From NCBI GenBank assembly GCA_035470785.1, contig DATIQN010000064.1, forward strand, positions 62,001 through 126,000: a stretch of 64,000 nucleotides of DNA. The letters run 5' to 3'. The position numbers and the translations under genes are program-made. Positions 1 to 9,383 of this stretch are shown here, piece after piece (the stretch's first letter is position 1; each line of letters opens with the position of its first letter). Origin of the DNA: Croceibacterium_B sp035470785 (GTDB lineage: Bacteria; Pseudomonadota; Alphaproteobacteria; Sphingomonadales; Sphingomonadaceae). Under the pieces are notes generated by a model, which searched no databases, was not told the DNA's origin, and saw only the letters and a program-made list of their open reading frames with translations.

Positions 1-1
1 G

Positions 2-250
2 ATGACCAAGTTGCGCGCCGGACATGCGGCGGAGGCCGTCCGTCTGTGGCTGCAATCAGGGCTCGAAACCAAGGTTCCCGCCCCGCCCCGCGATCACGAC
101 CTCGATGAGGGTGAGCGCCTCTCGCTCTCCCCCGAATTGGCGCGCCTAATGCGGGGCAATCCTCCCGCATGGACGGAGGATGAGCGCGAAGATTCAGAAG
201 ACGCCGCGGAAAGCAAGCGACGGAGCTCGCGGCGGGCCAGTTCCAGGTGA
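2..250 (+). CDS. hypothetical protein at left edge, possibly the 3' end of a longer gene
   Basis: An open frame of 82 residues beginning with ATG at the second base and ending in TGA. The frame may continue upstream of the window, so this could be the C-terminal part of a larger protein. The product is acidic in the middle (DLDEGE, TEDERED) and ends in a basic, serine-rich tail (KRRSSRRASSR). I recognise no domain. A strong hairpin about 25 bases downstream fits a genuine 3' end. Function unknown. Confidence 0.4.
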   Translation: MTKLRAGHAAEAVRLWLQSGLETKVPAPPRDHDLDEGERLSLSPELARLMRGNPPAWTEDEREDSEDAAESKRRSSRRASSR

Positions 251-273
251 CGTGATCGGCTCGAGCATAGGTC

Positions 274-308
274 GGCGGACCATCGGGAGTTCGTCCCGAT
301 GGTCCGCC
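274..308. terminator. probable bidirectional terminator hairpin
   Basis: A perfect 15-bp inverted repeat (arms 274-288 and 294-308, arm GGCGGACCATCGGGA) with a 5-nt loop lies between two convergent genes ending at 250 and 357. There is no clear T-run, so the intrinsic strength is uncertain, but the stem is long and GC-rich. Confidence 0.7.
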
Positions 309-356
309 AGTTTAGGCATGTTCCGCCGGCCCGAAAGACCCGCGGGGATCGATCGA

Positions 357-731
357 TCAGGCGCTGGCGGTCGCGTGGACGCCGCTTGATGAGCCCATGA
401 GACCCATCAGGTCTTCTCTCGAATTGTTGTACAGCCGCATCACGATGACCGTCGCCGCAACCGAGGCGGCGGCGATTTCGACGTTGAGGAACGCCGCATT
501 CAGATGCGCGCCGATGTTCGGAATATTCGCCAGCGCGGCACCGGCCAGTGGAAGCGTGACGACCGCGAAGAACAGGCCGAGCAGGTTTTCAGGCTTGTAC
601 TTCAGCCCGGCGATCAAGCCGAGCACAACCAGCACCAGCGCGACGTTCAAGTTGGGAATCGCCACGAATCCGGCAACGATGGCCAGCACCGTTGCGATTA
701 GCCGGGCCAAGCCCGCAATTTTATCGACCAT
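357..731 (-). CDS. small integral membrane protein, unknown function
   Basis: A 124-residue protein that is mostly hydrophobic. Apparent membrane segments lie near residues 5-25, 27-43, 50-72 and 80-100, with a polar C-terminus (NNSREDLMG and on). I chose the ATG at 731 (MVDKIAGLA) rather than the TTG twelve bases upstream because a GGGGGGA ribosome site sits directly before it. It converges on the left-edge gene across a hairpin and diverges from serC. No family recognised. Confidence 0.65.
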   Translation of the reverse strand: MVDKIAGLARLIATVLAIVAGFVAIPNLNVALVLVVLGLIAGLKYKPENLLGLFFAVVTLPLAGAALANIPNIGAHLNAAFLNVEIAAASVAATVIVMRLYNNSREDLMGLMGSSSGVHATASA

Positions 732-942
732 AAGTCCCCCCAAATCCCATTGCCTCTCCGGACAATGTGGTGGGCGACCCTGCGCGTCTTATACGCGTCC
801 CAACGGCTCAGCGGAATAGCGCAATGCTGCGCGGTAAAGGGCGGAAACAGAAAGATAATCATGAGATGTCCACAGCGGCTGTTTCGGGCTCTCGCGAAGT
901 CGAGCGGGCGAGTAACGGTTTCGAATGCAACCGCATCCGCGC

Positions 943-1026
943 TTGACTATGGCCCAGCGCACTATAGGCCGCCCGGCGGGCCACGCGGTCCCAACGCCGC
1001 GCGTGCTCTCTGCAAGGAGAGACTAC
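943..1026 (+). ncRNA. candidate serC leader RNA with sequestered ribosome site
   Basis: Directly upstream of serC are two stacked hairpins. The first is CGCGG (984-988) paired with CCGCG (997-1001) around the loop TCCCAACG. The second is CTCTC (1006-1010) paired with GAGAG (1017-1021), which buries the serC Shine-Dalgarno AAGGAGA (1014-1020). A cis-regulatory serC RNA motif is known upstream of serC in alphaproteobacteria, and position and architecture agree. A weak promoter candidate precedes it: TTGACT at 943-948 and TATAGG at 963-968, with a short 14-nt spacer. The motif assignment is from memory, without a covariance search. Confidence 0.5.
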
Positions 1027-2187
1027 ATGTCTAATGAACCTACACTCCGTCCGGAGCGCCCTTTCTTTTCCTCCGGTCCCACCGCCAAGCCGCCCGGCTG
1101 GTCGCTCGACAAGATCGACACCCGCTCGCTCGGCCGCTCGCACCGCTCGCCCTATGCTAAGGGCCGGCTGAAGTATGCGATCGACCTCTCCAAAGAACTG
1201 CTCGGCGTGCCCGAGGATTATCTCGTCGGCATCATGCCGGGGTCGGACACCGGCGCGCTCGAGTGCGCGATGTGGACCATGCTCGGCGACCGCCCGACCA
1301 CCGTCGCCGCCTGGGAAAGCTTCGGCAACGTATGGATCCAGGACGCAGTCAAGCAGCTCAAGCTGCCTAACCTGACCACGCTCGACGCCGACTACGGCGA
1401 GATCCCGGACCTCGCGTCGGTCCCACAGGACAACGACGTCGTCTTCACCTGGAACGGCACGACCTCGGGCGCGAAGATCCCCAACACCGACTGGCTCGCC
1501 CCCGGCCGCGCGGGCGTGACGATCAACGACGCCACCAGCGCGATCTTCGCGATGGAGATGGACTGGGCCAAGCTCGATGCCACGACCTATTCGTGGCAGA
1601 AGGTGATGGGCTCGGAAGCCCAGCACGGCATGCTGATCCTCAGCCCCAAGGCAGTCGAGCGGATCGAAAGCTACGATCCGTCCTGGCCGCTGCCCAAGCT
1701 GTTCCGCGTCAAGAAGGGCGGCAAGCTCGATCGCTCGATCTTCGAAGGTGCGACGATCAACACCCCGTCGATGCTTGCGACGGAGGACTACATCGTCGCG
1801 CTCGAATGGGCGAAGTCGATTGGTGGCCGCCAGGCGATGTTTGAACGCGCCAACCGCAATGCAAAGACCGTGTTCGACTGGATCGAGGCGACGCCGTACT
1901 TGCGCAACATGGTCGCCGACCCGGCGAAGCGGACCAACACCGGCGTGTGCATGGTCTTCCAGGGCGACTGGTACGAAAGCCTTTCCGCCGAGGACCAGGC
2001 CAACGTTCCGAAGAAGATCGCCGGCACGCTCGAGAAGATGGACATCGGCTACGACTTCAACGGCTACCGCGATGCGCCGCCGTCGTTGCGCATCTGGTGC
2101 GGCGGCTCGGTCGAGCAGGAGGACATCAAGCGCCTGCTGCCGTGGATCGAGTGGGCCTATGAAGAGCTGAAAGCCGGCCGCCTCTGA
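1027..2187 (+). CDS. serC: phosphoserine aminotransferase
   Basis: A 386-residue PLP enzyme of aminotransferase class V that converts 3-phosphohydroxypyruvate and glutamate to O-phosphoserine and 2-oxoglutarate, the second step of serine synthesis. The start ATG at 1027 follows AAGGAGA by six bases. The sequence matches the alphaproteobacterial SerC subfamily: N-terminal FFSSGPTAKPPGW, the SHRS motif near residue 38, and SWQKVMGSE, whose Lys192 should form the Schiff base. serA follows 99 bases downstream, separated by a palindromic repeat. A candidate leader RNA lies directly upstream, so feedback at the translation level is possible. Confidence 0.95.
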   Translation: MSNEPTLRPERPFFSSGPTAKPPGWSLDKIDTRSLGRSHRSPYAKGRLKYAIDLSKELLGVPEDYLVGIMPGSDTGALECAMWTMLGDRPTTVAAWESFGNVWIQDAVKQLKLPNLTTLDADYGEIPDLASVPQDNDVVFTWNGTTSGAKIPNTDWLAPGRAGVTINDATSAIFAMEMDWAKLDATTYSWQKVMGSEAQHGMLILSPKAVERIESYDPSWPLPKLFRVKKGGKLDRSIFEGATINTPSMLATEDYIVALEWAKSIGGRQAMFERANRNAKTVFDWIEATPYLRNMVADPAKRTNTGVCMVFQGDWYESLSAEDQANVPKKIAGTLEKMDIGYDFNGYRDAPPSLRIWCGGSVEQEDIKRLLPWIEWAYEELKAGRL

Positions 2188-2190
2188 TTT

Positions 2191-2276
2191 GTCGTCGTCC
2201 CGGCCTTGAGCCGGGACCGCTTTCCACCTGGCGCGCCCTGTGCGGCCAGCGATCCCGGCGTTCGCCGGGATGACGG
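2191..2276. repeat. palindromic interspersed repeat between serC and serA
   Basis: About 86 bases contain two hairpins, GTCCCGGC/GCCGGGAC (2197-2204 and 2210-2217) and ATCCCGGC/GCCGGGAT (2252-2259 and 2264-2271). The outer ends GTCGTCCCGGC and GCCGGGATGAC are inverted with one mismatch, giving the layout of a small REP- or MITE-like element. Translated antisense it gives the VIPANAGI string familiar from dispersed bacterial repeats. It abuts the serA ribosome site. Confidence 0.7.
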
Positions 2277-2286
2277 AGTAATTTAA

Positions 2287-3873
<1,587 letters not shown>

Positions 3874-3880
3874 TGGCGAG

Positions 3881-3916
3881 AGCCGTTCACTCTTCGCAAG
3901 CGGGGAGTGAACGGCT
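3881..3916 (+). terminator. serA-hisZ intercistronic hairpin
   Basis: A perfect 12-bp inverted repeat (arm AGCCGTTCACTC at 3881-3892, partner at 3905-3916) with a 12-nt loop begins eight bases after the serA stop and ends 15 bases before hisZ. It lacks a T-run, so it may be a factor-dependent terminator, an RNA-stabilising 3' end or a processing site. Confidence 0.55.
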
Positions 3917-3931
3917 AGGGCCTGTCGCACC

Positions 3932-5044
3932 ATGACCGACCCGACCCGCGACCTGTTGCCCGAGGGGCTCGAGGACCGCCTGCCACCCAGCGCGGCGGCT
4001 GCGGCGCGGATCGAGCGCGCAGCGCTCGAGGCGATGGACTCCTGGGGTTATGACCGCGTGCGCCCGCCGCTGGTCGAATTCGAGAAATCGATGGCAGGGC
4101 GAATGCTCGGTTTTGCCACCCGGCGGATGTTCCGCTTCGTCGATCCCAAGAGCTTGCGCATGCTGGCGCTTCGCTCGGACATGACCGTCCAGGTCGGCCG
4201 CATCGCCGCGACGAGCCTGGCCGGTAGCCCGCGCCCTTTGCGCCTGTGCTACGGCGGGCAGGTGGCGCGCATCTCCGGCGACCAGCTCGACCCGCGGCGC
4301 GAGGCGCTGCAGCTCGGCGCCGAGCTGATCGGCAGCGATAGCGCGGCCGCCGCCGCCGAGGCGGTCGAGCTGGCGATCACCGCGCTCGAAGCGATCGGCG
4401 CCACCGGCATCTCGGTCGATTTCACGCTGCCCGACCTCGTCGACACGCTCGCCGCCGAGGAATTCCCGCTCGACGCCGACCAAGTCGCCGCGGTGCGCCG
4501 CGAGCTCGACGCCAAGGATGCGGGCGCGCTCAAGGAAGCGGGCGGGGCGGCCTACCTGCCGCTGCTCTACGCCGCCGGGCCGTTCGACCAGGCGATCGCC
4601 AAGCTCTCGCAGATCGACGCCAGCGGCGCGCTCGCCAGCCGGATCGACGGGCTCAGGCAGATCGCCGCGCGCGTCGCCGGGCGCGCGCGCCTGACGCTCG
4701 ACCCGAGCGAACGCCACGGCTTCGAATACCAGAGCTGGTTCGGATTCATGATCTACGGCGACGGCGTGCGCGGTACGCTCGGGCGCGGCGGCACTTACCG
4801 TATCGGCGGGACCGATGAGCCGGCGACCGGCTTCTCGCTCTATCCCGAGGAACTGGTCGCAGCTGCCGCGGCCAGCGAACCGCGCGCCAAGACGGTGTTC
4901 CTGCCGCTCGGGCATGACCGCGACGCCGCCAGCCGGCTGCGCGCGCAAGGCTGGCGCACGCTCGCGGCCTTGTCCGAACACGACCAGCCCGCGGCGCTGG
5001 GCTGTTCGCATCGCCTGGCCGGCGGGGAAGCCGTGCCGCTCTAG
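3932..5044 (+). CDS. hisZ: ATP phosphoribosyltransferase regulatory subunit HisZ
   Basis: A 370-residue HisRS-like protein. HisZ proteins form a complex with the short HisG catalytic subunit and are needed for its activity and histidine feedback in the first step of histidine synthesis. The N-terminus DLLPEGLEDRLPPSA and motifs LRSDMTVQVGR and RREALQLGAELIG are typical of the paralogue of class II tRNA synthetases. There is no anticodon-binding domain. hisG is not in this window. It ends in a CTAG tetranucleotide that also carries the stop of the opposing PilZ gene. Confidence 0.9.
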   Translation: MTDPTRDLLPEGLEDRLPPSAAAAARIERAALEAMDSWGYDRVRPPLVEFEKSMAGRMLGFATRRMFRFVDPKSLRMLALRSDMTVQVGRIAATSLAGSPRPLRLCYGGQVARISGDQLDPRREALQLGAELIGSDSAAAAAEAVELAITALEAIGATGISVDFTLPDLVDTLAAEEFPLDADQVAAVRRELDAKDAGALKEAGGAAYLPLLYAAGPFDQAIAKLSQIDASGALASRIDGLRQIAARVAGRARLTLDPSERHGFEYQSWFGFMIYGDGVRGTLGRGGTYRIGGTDEPATGFSLYPEELVAAAAASEPRAKTVFLPLGHDRDAASRLRAQGWRTLAALSEHDQPAALGCSHRLAGGEAVPL

Positions 5045-5394
5045 CCGATACGCCGCGCGGCGGTGGTCAGGCGCTGCGAGCGGTTGAAACTGCGCTCGAC
5101 CGGTGCCGGCTTCAGCCCGTCGCCGTTGGCGAGATAGTCGAAGATCGCCTGGTGCAGTGCCTGCTCGAACTCGACCCGCGCGATGCGCCCGTGGAGCAAG
5201 GTCACGCGTCCCTGCAGGCGAACACCGCTGGCAAAGCGGATCGCCACGTGGTCGCCGGCGACGATCAGGCCGTTGCCCAGGTCGAGCAGGCAACCTTCAC
5301 GGCTGAGATCGTATACGCGGCCCGCAGTGTTGTGGCCGCGCGCGCGGCAGGTCACCGGGAAGTTCGCGCCACGCCTGCCGGCGCGCGCGCTCAC
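5041..5394 (-). CDS. PilZ domain protein
   Basis: A 117-residue single-domain protein with the c-di-GMP-binding signature: an RxxxR near the N-terminus (RAGRR, residues 4-8) and DLSREG (a DxSxxG match) some twenty residues later. It is expected to be a small cytoplasmic c-di-GMP receptor. The start overlaps the stop of the upstream 81-residue gene by four bases (ATGA), so the two form an operon. Its stop is nested in the hisZ stop. The output partner cannot be read from the sequence. Confidence 0.8.
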   Translation of the reverse strand: MSARAGRRGANFPVTCRARGHNTAGRVYDLSREGCLLDLGNGLIVAGDHVAIRFASGVRLQGRVTLLHGRIARVEFEQALHQAIFDYLANGDGLKPAPVERSFNRSQRLTTAARRIG

Positions 5395-5636
5395 ACGCGA
5401 TCTCCGACCAGCATGGGGGGCAGCTCAAGGCCCGCCCGGCGCGCTATCCGCGCCTGGCGCCGGTAGGTTTGCCGCAGCCGCTCCTCGCGCTGCCATTCCT
5501 CGTAGGCGACGACGTGTGCCAGCGGGCAACTGAAGAAGAACATCTGCTCGGCCGCGCCGGTAAGCACGATGCCGCGCCGAAGGTCCGCAGCGCCGAATGA
5601 AGGAAAGCGTGCCCGCCGGATGATCTCGTCCACCAT
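5391..5636 (-). CDS. small hypothetical protein translationally coupled to a PilZ gene
   Basis: An 81-residue protein (MVDEIIRRARFPSFG...) with no recognised domain. It has a hydrophobic centre (QMFFFSCPLAHVVAYEEW) and a charged, Arg-rich helix (REERLRQTYRRQARIARRAG). The ATGA overlap with the downstream PilZ gene implies coupled translation, so a role with that c-di-GMP receptor is plausible but unproven. The upstream region (5670-5710) is unusually AT-rich for this genome and probably contains the promoter. Confidence 0.6.
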   Translation of the reverse strand: MVDEIIRRARFPSFGAADLRRGIVLTGAAEQMFFFSCPLAHVVAYEEWQREERLRQTYRRQARIARRAGLELPPMLVGDRV

Positions 5637-5725
5637 GCGGGAAAAAAGCCGTAAAATCAGCGGTTGTTCCGGCTCCGAAAAATATTTAATATTTGGTTTC
5701 AGTTAATTAGGGGATCTTCCGCAGA

Positions 5726-6595
5726 TCACCTCAAGATGTGCGCCAGCCAACGGTCGAGAACCGGCGTGGCCGGATAGTTCGGCTCGCCAAGCCGACGGTT
5801 GATTTCCATGTGGCCCATCAGTCCGGTGCCGGCAAACCCTTCGATGGTCACCGGCGTACCAGCCTTCTTCAGCGCTGCGCCCAGTGCGTCGCTCTGCGCG
5901 ACTCCGTCGGGCCGCTGGACGTAGAGGATCAGGAACGCCGGAGCGTTCGGCCGGGCCGCCTGCAACGTCGGCGAGAGCGCCTTCTGCCGTTCTGGATCGC
6001 TGCCGAAGGCCTCGGCATAAGTGCGCTGCATCAGCGGCGCGCCGATCGAAAGCTGGCGTGGCACGTCGTAGGCTGCACCGTCGAGCGCCACGATCCCGCG
6101 CACGTCGTCGATGTTGAGGCCCGCGCCGTTGAGCCAGCGGGGATCGGTGCCGATCAGGGCCACGAGGTGAGCGCCCGCCGAATGTCCGATCAGCACGATC
6201 CGGCGGGCGTCGAAACCCAGGGCATCGGAGTTGGCTCGCAGGAAGGCCACTGCCTCGGCGACATCCGCCGCCTCGTCCTCCACCTTCACTTGCGGGACCA
6301 GCCGGTAATCGAGCGACGCGACAGCATAGCCCAGGCCATGCCAGTGACTGAGCTTGGCCGAGCCCTCCATCATCCTCATGTCGCCGCGCGTCCAGCCGCC
6401 GCCGTGGACGAATACGATCAACGGCGCATCGGCCGTGGCTCCCGGCCAGTACTCGAGCTTCTGCAGCGACGCCGCGCCGTAAGCGAGTGTTTGCTCGCCG
6501 GGCACTTGGGCAGCCGGTGCCGCTTCGCGCGACAGCGCTATCGAGGCGCTCATGGCCGCAGTCACGGCCAGCAGAAGGACGACGTTCTTGCGCAT
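5726..6595 (-). CDS. secreted alpha/beta hydrolase (esterase/lipase)
   Basis: A 289-residue alpha/beta hydrolase with an N-terminal signal peptide (about residues 1-28). HGGGW at 64-68 is the oxyanion-hole motif of hormone-sensitive-lipase-like esterases, and GHSAG around Ser139 is the nucleophile elbow. The late GHMEI probably carries the catalytic His. I chose the ATG at 6595 (MRKN) over the TTG at 6607 because GGAGG lies five bases before it. It is divergent from purA. Substrate unknown; likely periplasmic. Confidence 0.8.
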   Translation of the reverse strand: MRKNVVLLLAVTAAMSASIALSREAAPAAQVPGEQTLAYGAASLQKLEYWPGATADAPLIVFVHGGGWTRGDMRMMEGSAKLSHWHGLGYAVASLDYRLVPQVKVEDEAADVAEAVAFLRANSDALGFDARRIVLIGHSAGAHLVALIGTDPRWLNGAGLNIDDVRGIVALDGAAYDVPRQLSIGAPLMQRTYAEAFGSDPERQKALSPTLQAARPNAPAFLILYVQRPDGVAQSDALGAALKKAGTPVTIEGFAGTGLMGHMEINRRLGEPNYPATPVLDRWLAHILR

Positions 6596-6740
6596 GTTCG
6601 CCTCCAAGCCTTGCGCCCTAGGATATTACCGCGCGGTTGAAGCGCCAGTCGCGAAGTGTCGCCGATTGTGTCGGGCGCGGTTGCCCTGCGCTCGCGTATT
6701 GCCTAGGGCCGCGCCGGTTCTTCCTTGAAAGGCTGCCAGC

Positions 6741-8030
6741 TTGGCCAACGTGACCGTGATCGGCGCCCAGTGGGGCGATGAGGGCAAGGGCAAGATCGTC
6801 GACTGGCTCGCTTCGCGCGCCGACGTGGTCGTTCGCTTCCAGGGCGGGCACAACGCCGGGCACACGCTGGTGGTCGGCAACACCACCTACAAGCTCTCGC
6901 TGCTGCCCTCGGGCATCGTCACCGGTACGCTGTCGCTGATCGGTAACGGCGTGGTGCTCGATCCGTGGGCCCTCAAGGCCGAGATCGAGCGGCTCGAAGG
7001 GCAGGGCGTGTCGATCACGCCCAAGAACTTCGGCGTGGCCGACAACTGCGCGCTGATCCTGCCGGTCCATCGCGATCTCGACGGCTGGCGCGAGGCGGCG
7101 GCAGGCAAGGGCAAGATCGGCACCACCGGGCGCGGGATCGGTCCGGCTTACGAAGACAAGGTCGGCCGCCGCGCGATCCGCGTGTGTGACCTGGCGCACC
7201 TCGACGAGCTCGAGCCGCAGCTTGACCGCCTTTGCGCACACCATGACGCGCTACGCGCCGGGTTCGGCGAACCGCCCGTCGATCGCGCGCGCCTGCTCGC
7301 CGACCTCAAGGAAATCGCTCCGTTCGTGCAGCAGTTCGCACAGCCGGTGTGGCGGCGGCTGAACGAGGAGAAGAAGGCCGGCCGCCGGATATTGTTCGAA
7401 GGCGCGCAAGGCGTGCTGCTCGACGTCGACCACGGGACCTATCCCTTCGTCACCAGCTCGAACACGGTCAGCGGCACGGTTGCCAGCGGCAGCGGGCTCG
7501 GGCCGAACGCGGCGGGCTTCGTGCTCGGCATCGTCAAGGCCTACACCACCCGCGTCGGTTCGGGCCCGTTCCCGACCGAGCTGCAGGACGCCGACGGCCA
7601 GCGCCTCGGCGAGCGTGGGCACGAGTTCGGCACCGTCACCGGCCGCCAGCGCCGCTGCGGCTGGTTCGACGCGGTGCTCGTGCGGCAGAGCTGCGCGATC
7701 AGCGGCGTCACCGGCATCGCGCTGACCAAGCTCGACGTGCTCGACGGATTCGAGACGCTCAAGATCTGCACCAGCTACCGCTTGCGCGGACAGGTGCTCG
7801 ACTACCTCCCCGCCAACGCCGCCGAGCAGGCCGAATGCGAGCCGGTTTACGAAGAAATGCCCGGGTGGCGCGAAAGCACCGCCGGCGCGCGCAGCTGGGC
7901 CGAATTGCCGGCGCAAGCCGTCAAATATATCCGCCGGATCGAGGAACTGATCGAATGCCCGGTCGCTTCCGTCTCGACCAGCCCCGAGCGGGACGACACG
8001 ATCCTGGTGCGGGACCCGTTCGCGGACTGA
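6741..8030 (+). CDS. purA: adenylosuccinate synthetase
   Basis: A 429-residue enzyme that joins IMP and aspartate using GTP, the first committed step to AMP. The N-terminus VTVIGAQWGDEGKGK carries the catalytic Asp and phosphate loop; GGHNAGHT and TTGRGIGPAYEDK are further family signatures, and length is normal. The start is a TTG at 6741, preceded by GAAAGG; no ATG is available that keeps the conserved N-terminus. The downstream lipoprotein begins only four bases after the stop, so the two are probably co-transcribed. Confidence 0.95.
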   Translation: MANVTVIGAQWGDEGKGKIVDWLASRADVVVRFQGGHNAGHTLVVGNTTYKLSLLPSGIVTGTLSLIGNGVVLDPWALKAEIERLEGQGVSITPKNFGVADNCALILPVHRDLDGWREAAAGKGKIGTTGRGIGPAYEDKVGRRAIRVCDLAHLDELEPQLDRLCAHHDALRAGFGEPPVDRARLLADLKEIAPFVQQFAQPVWRRLNEEKKAGRRILFEGAQGVLLDVDHGTYPFVTSSNTVSGTVASGSGLGPNAAGFVLGIVKAYTTRVGSGPFPTELQDADGQRLGERGHEFGTVTGRQRRCGWFDAVLVRQSCAISGVTGIALTKLDVLDGFETLKICTSYRLRGQVLDYLPANAAEQAECEPVYEEMPGWRESTAGARSWAELPAQAVKYIRRIEELIECPVASVSTSPERDDTILVRDPFAD

Positions 8031-8034
8031 CCCC

Positions 8035-8571
8035 GTGAAGCGCATCGCATTCCCGCTGCTGGTTCTGGTCGCGGGCTGCACCACGTCGCTCCCAGTCCCG
8101 CAGCAAGCCGTGCTTCCTCCACCCCAGGTGGTTCCGAGTCCTGTCCCGCCCGGTCCGGTCGACTACATCCTCGTCGACAAGTCCGTCCGCACGCTGACGC
8201 TCTTCAGCCGTGGTGTCCCGCTCAAGTCGTACCTGGGCCTGCAACTGGGCGGCGAGCCTGTCGGGCCCAAGCATTTCGAAGGCGACGAACGCACGCCCGA
8301 GGGCCGCTACACGATCGACGATCGCAACCCGCGCAGCGCGTATCACCTGAGCCTGCATATCTCTTATCCCGGCGCCGCCGATCGCGACTACGCCGAAGCG
8401 CGGGGTTACAGCCCCGGCGGCGAGATTTTCATCCACGGCCAGCCCAACGCGCTCACCGAAGGCCGCGAGCCGGGTGACTGGACCGACGGCTGCATCTCGG
8501 TCTCGAACGCCGAGATCGAAGAACTGTGGCGCCTGGTGCCCGACGGCACGCCGATCGAGATCGAACCCTAG
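8035..8571 (+). CDS. L,D-transpeptidase (YkuD) lipoprotein
   Basis: A 178-residue protein with GTG start, a short signal peptide and a lipobox LVAGC (lipidation at Cys15), followed by a Pro-rich linker (20-42). The YkuD domain has His134 (FIHGQ) and catalytic Cys153 in DWTDGCISVSNAE. Such enzymes make or edit 3-3 peptidoglycan cross-links or attach proteins to peptidoglycan. Lipidation suggests anchoring at the periplasmic face of a membrane. Its stop is nested with that of the opposing NAT gene (CTAG). Confidence 0.85.
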   Translation: MKRIAFPLLVLVAGCTTSLPVPQQAVLPPPQVVPSPVPPGPVDYILVDKSVRTLTLFSRGVPLKSYLGLQLGGEPVGPKHFEGDERTPEGRYTIDDRNPRSAYHLSLHISYPGAADRDYAEARGYSPGGEIFIHGQPNALTEGREPGDWTDGCISVSNAEIEELWRLVPDGTPIEIEP

Positions 8572-9383
8572 GAGGCCGCCTCAAACAGCTCGCGGTGGCG
8601 CGCCTCCACGCGCGGCCAGATTTCGCGGGCGCGCGGTTCGTCGATGCCGAATCGATCTGCGAGGGTGGTGGCGAACTCCTCGGCGTCTCCAATCGTGTAT
8701 GCCGTGGTGCCCTCCGAGCCGCGCTCGGTCAGCACCCGGCCCCGCAGGACAAGATGGCGGTCCGGGTGCCGCTTCTGGGCCACGAAGTTGAGCGTGAAGT
8801 TCGAGGCCTGATGGTTCGCCTGCCAGTCGCGCTTGGCGATGAGCAGCGCCTCGTCGGCCGGTTCGGCGCGAAAATCGTAGCCGAACGGCGTCTCGGCCTG
8901 TTCGGTGAACCGCCAATAGCCGTCATCGGTTTGCTGCAGCGAAACCGTGTACGGCGCATCGTGGCGCTCGCCGACAGACAGCGGCAGGGGCTCGAGCAGG
9001 CTGCCGCCGAAGCCGACGTCGCAGAGCCACGGGCCGCCGCACGCGACTAGCAGCGCCAGGTGCGTCCCCATCCGCTCGTCGCCGCCATCCTGGCGCATCA
9101 CGCCGCACGAGAGGCGGGTGACCGAAAAGCCGATCGCCTCGAGCGCGGCGCCGAACAGGCCGTTCATCTCGTAGCACCAGCCACCACGCTGCCGCTGGAC
9201 CAGTTTGTCGAAGATCGCGCCGGGGTCGAGGCTGGGCACCAGCCCGAGCTGAACGTCGAGCGCCTCGAACGGGATCGAGGTCACATGCGCGCGATGGAGA
9301 GAGCGCAGCGTTTCGAGGTCAGGCCGCAGATTCCAGCCGTGGCCGATGCGCTCGAGGTAGAGGGCAAGCTGCGCGTCATTCAT
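8568..9383 (-). CDS. arylamine N-acetyltransferase
   Basis: A 271-residue NAT that transfers acetyl (or another acyl) from CoA to arylamines or hydrazines. The Cys-His-Asp triad is complete: Cys70 in RGGWCYEMNG, His108 in GTHLALLV, Asp122 in CDVGFGG. I took the start at 9383 (MNDAQLALYL), which matches the family N-terminus; the frame stays open upstream but there it overlaps the preceding gene. It overlaps that glyoxalase-fold gene by eight bases, so they form one operon that should be driven by the SoxR-type promoter at 9831-9861. Confidence 0.9.
   Translation of the reverse strand: MNDAQLALYLERIGHGWNLRPDLETLRSLHRAHVTSIPFEALDVQLGLVPSLDPGAIFDKLVQRQRGGWCYEMNGLFGAALEAIGFSVTRLSCGVMRQDGGDERMGTHLALLVACGGPWLCDVGFGGSLLEPLPLSVGERHDAPYTVSLQQTDDGYWRFTEQAETPFGYDFRAEPADEALLIAKRDWQANHQASNFTLNFVAQKRHPDRHLVLRGRVLTERGSEGTTAYTIGDAEEFATTLADRFGIDEPRAREIWPRVEARHRELFEAAS

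Noticed and set aside
854..862. GATAATCAT, one half of a Fur-box-like sequence upstream of serC
   Set aside because: Only a single half-site; no second arm, and neither flanking gene is iron-related.
5676..5710. AT-rich stretch with two AATATT units, considered as an origin or IHF-type site
   Set aside because: Too short and lacking DnaA boxes; best explained as a promoter region for the small gene/PilZ operon.
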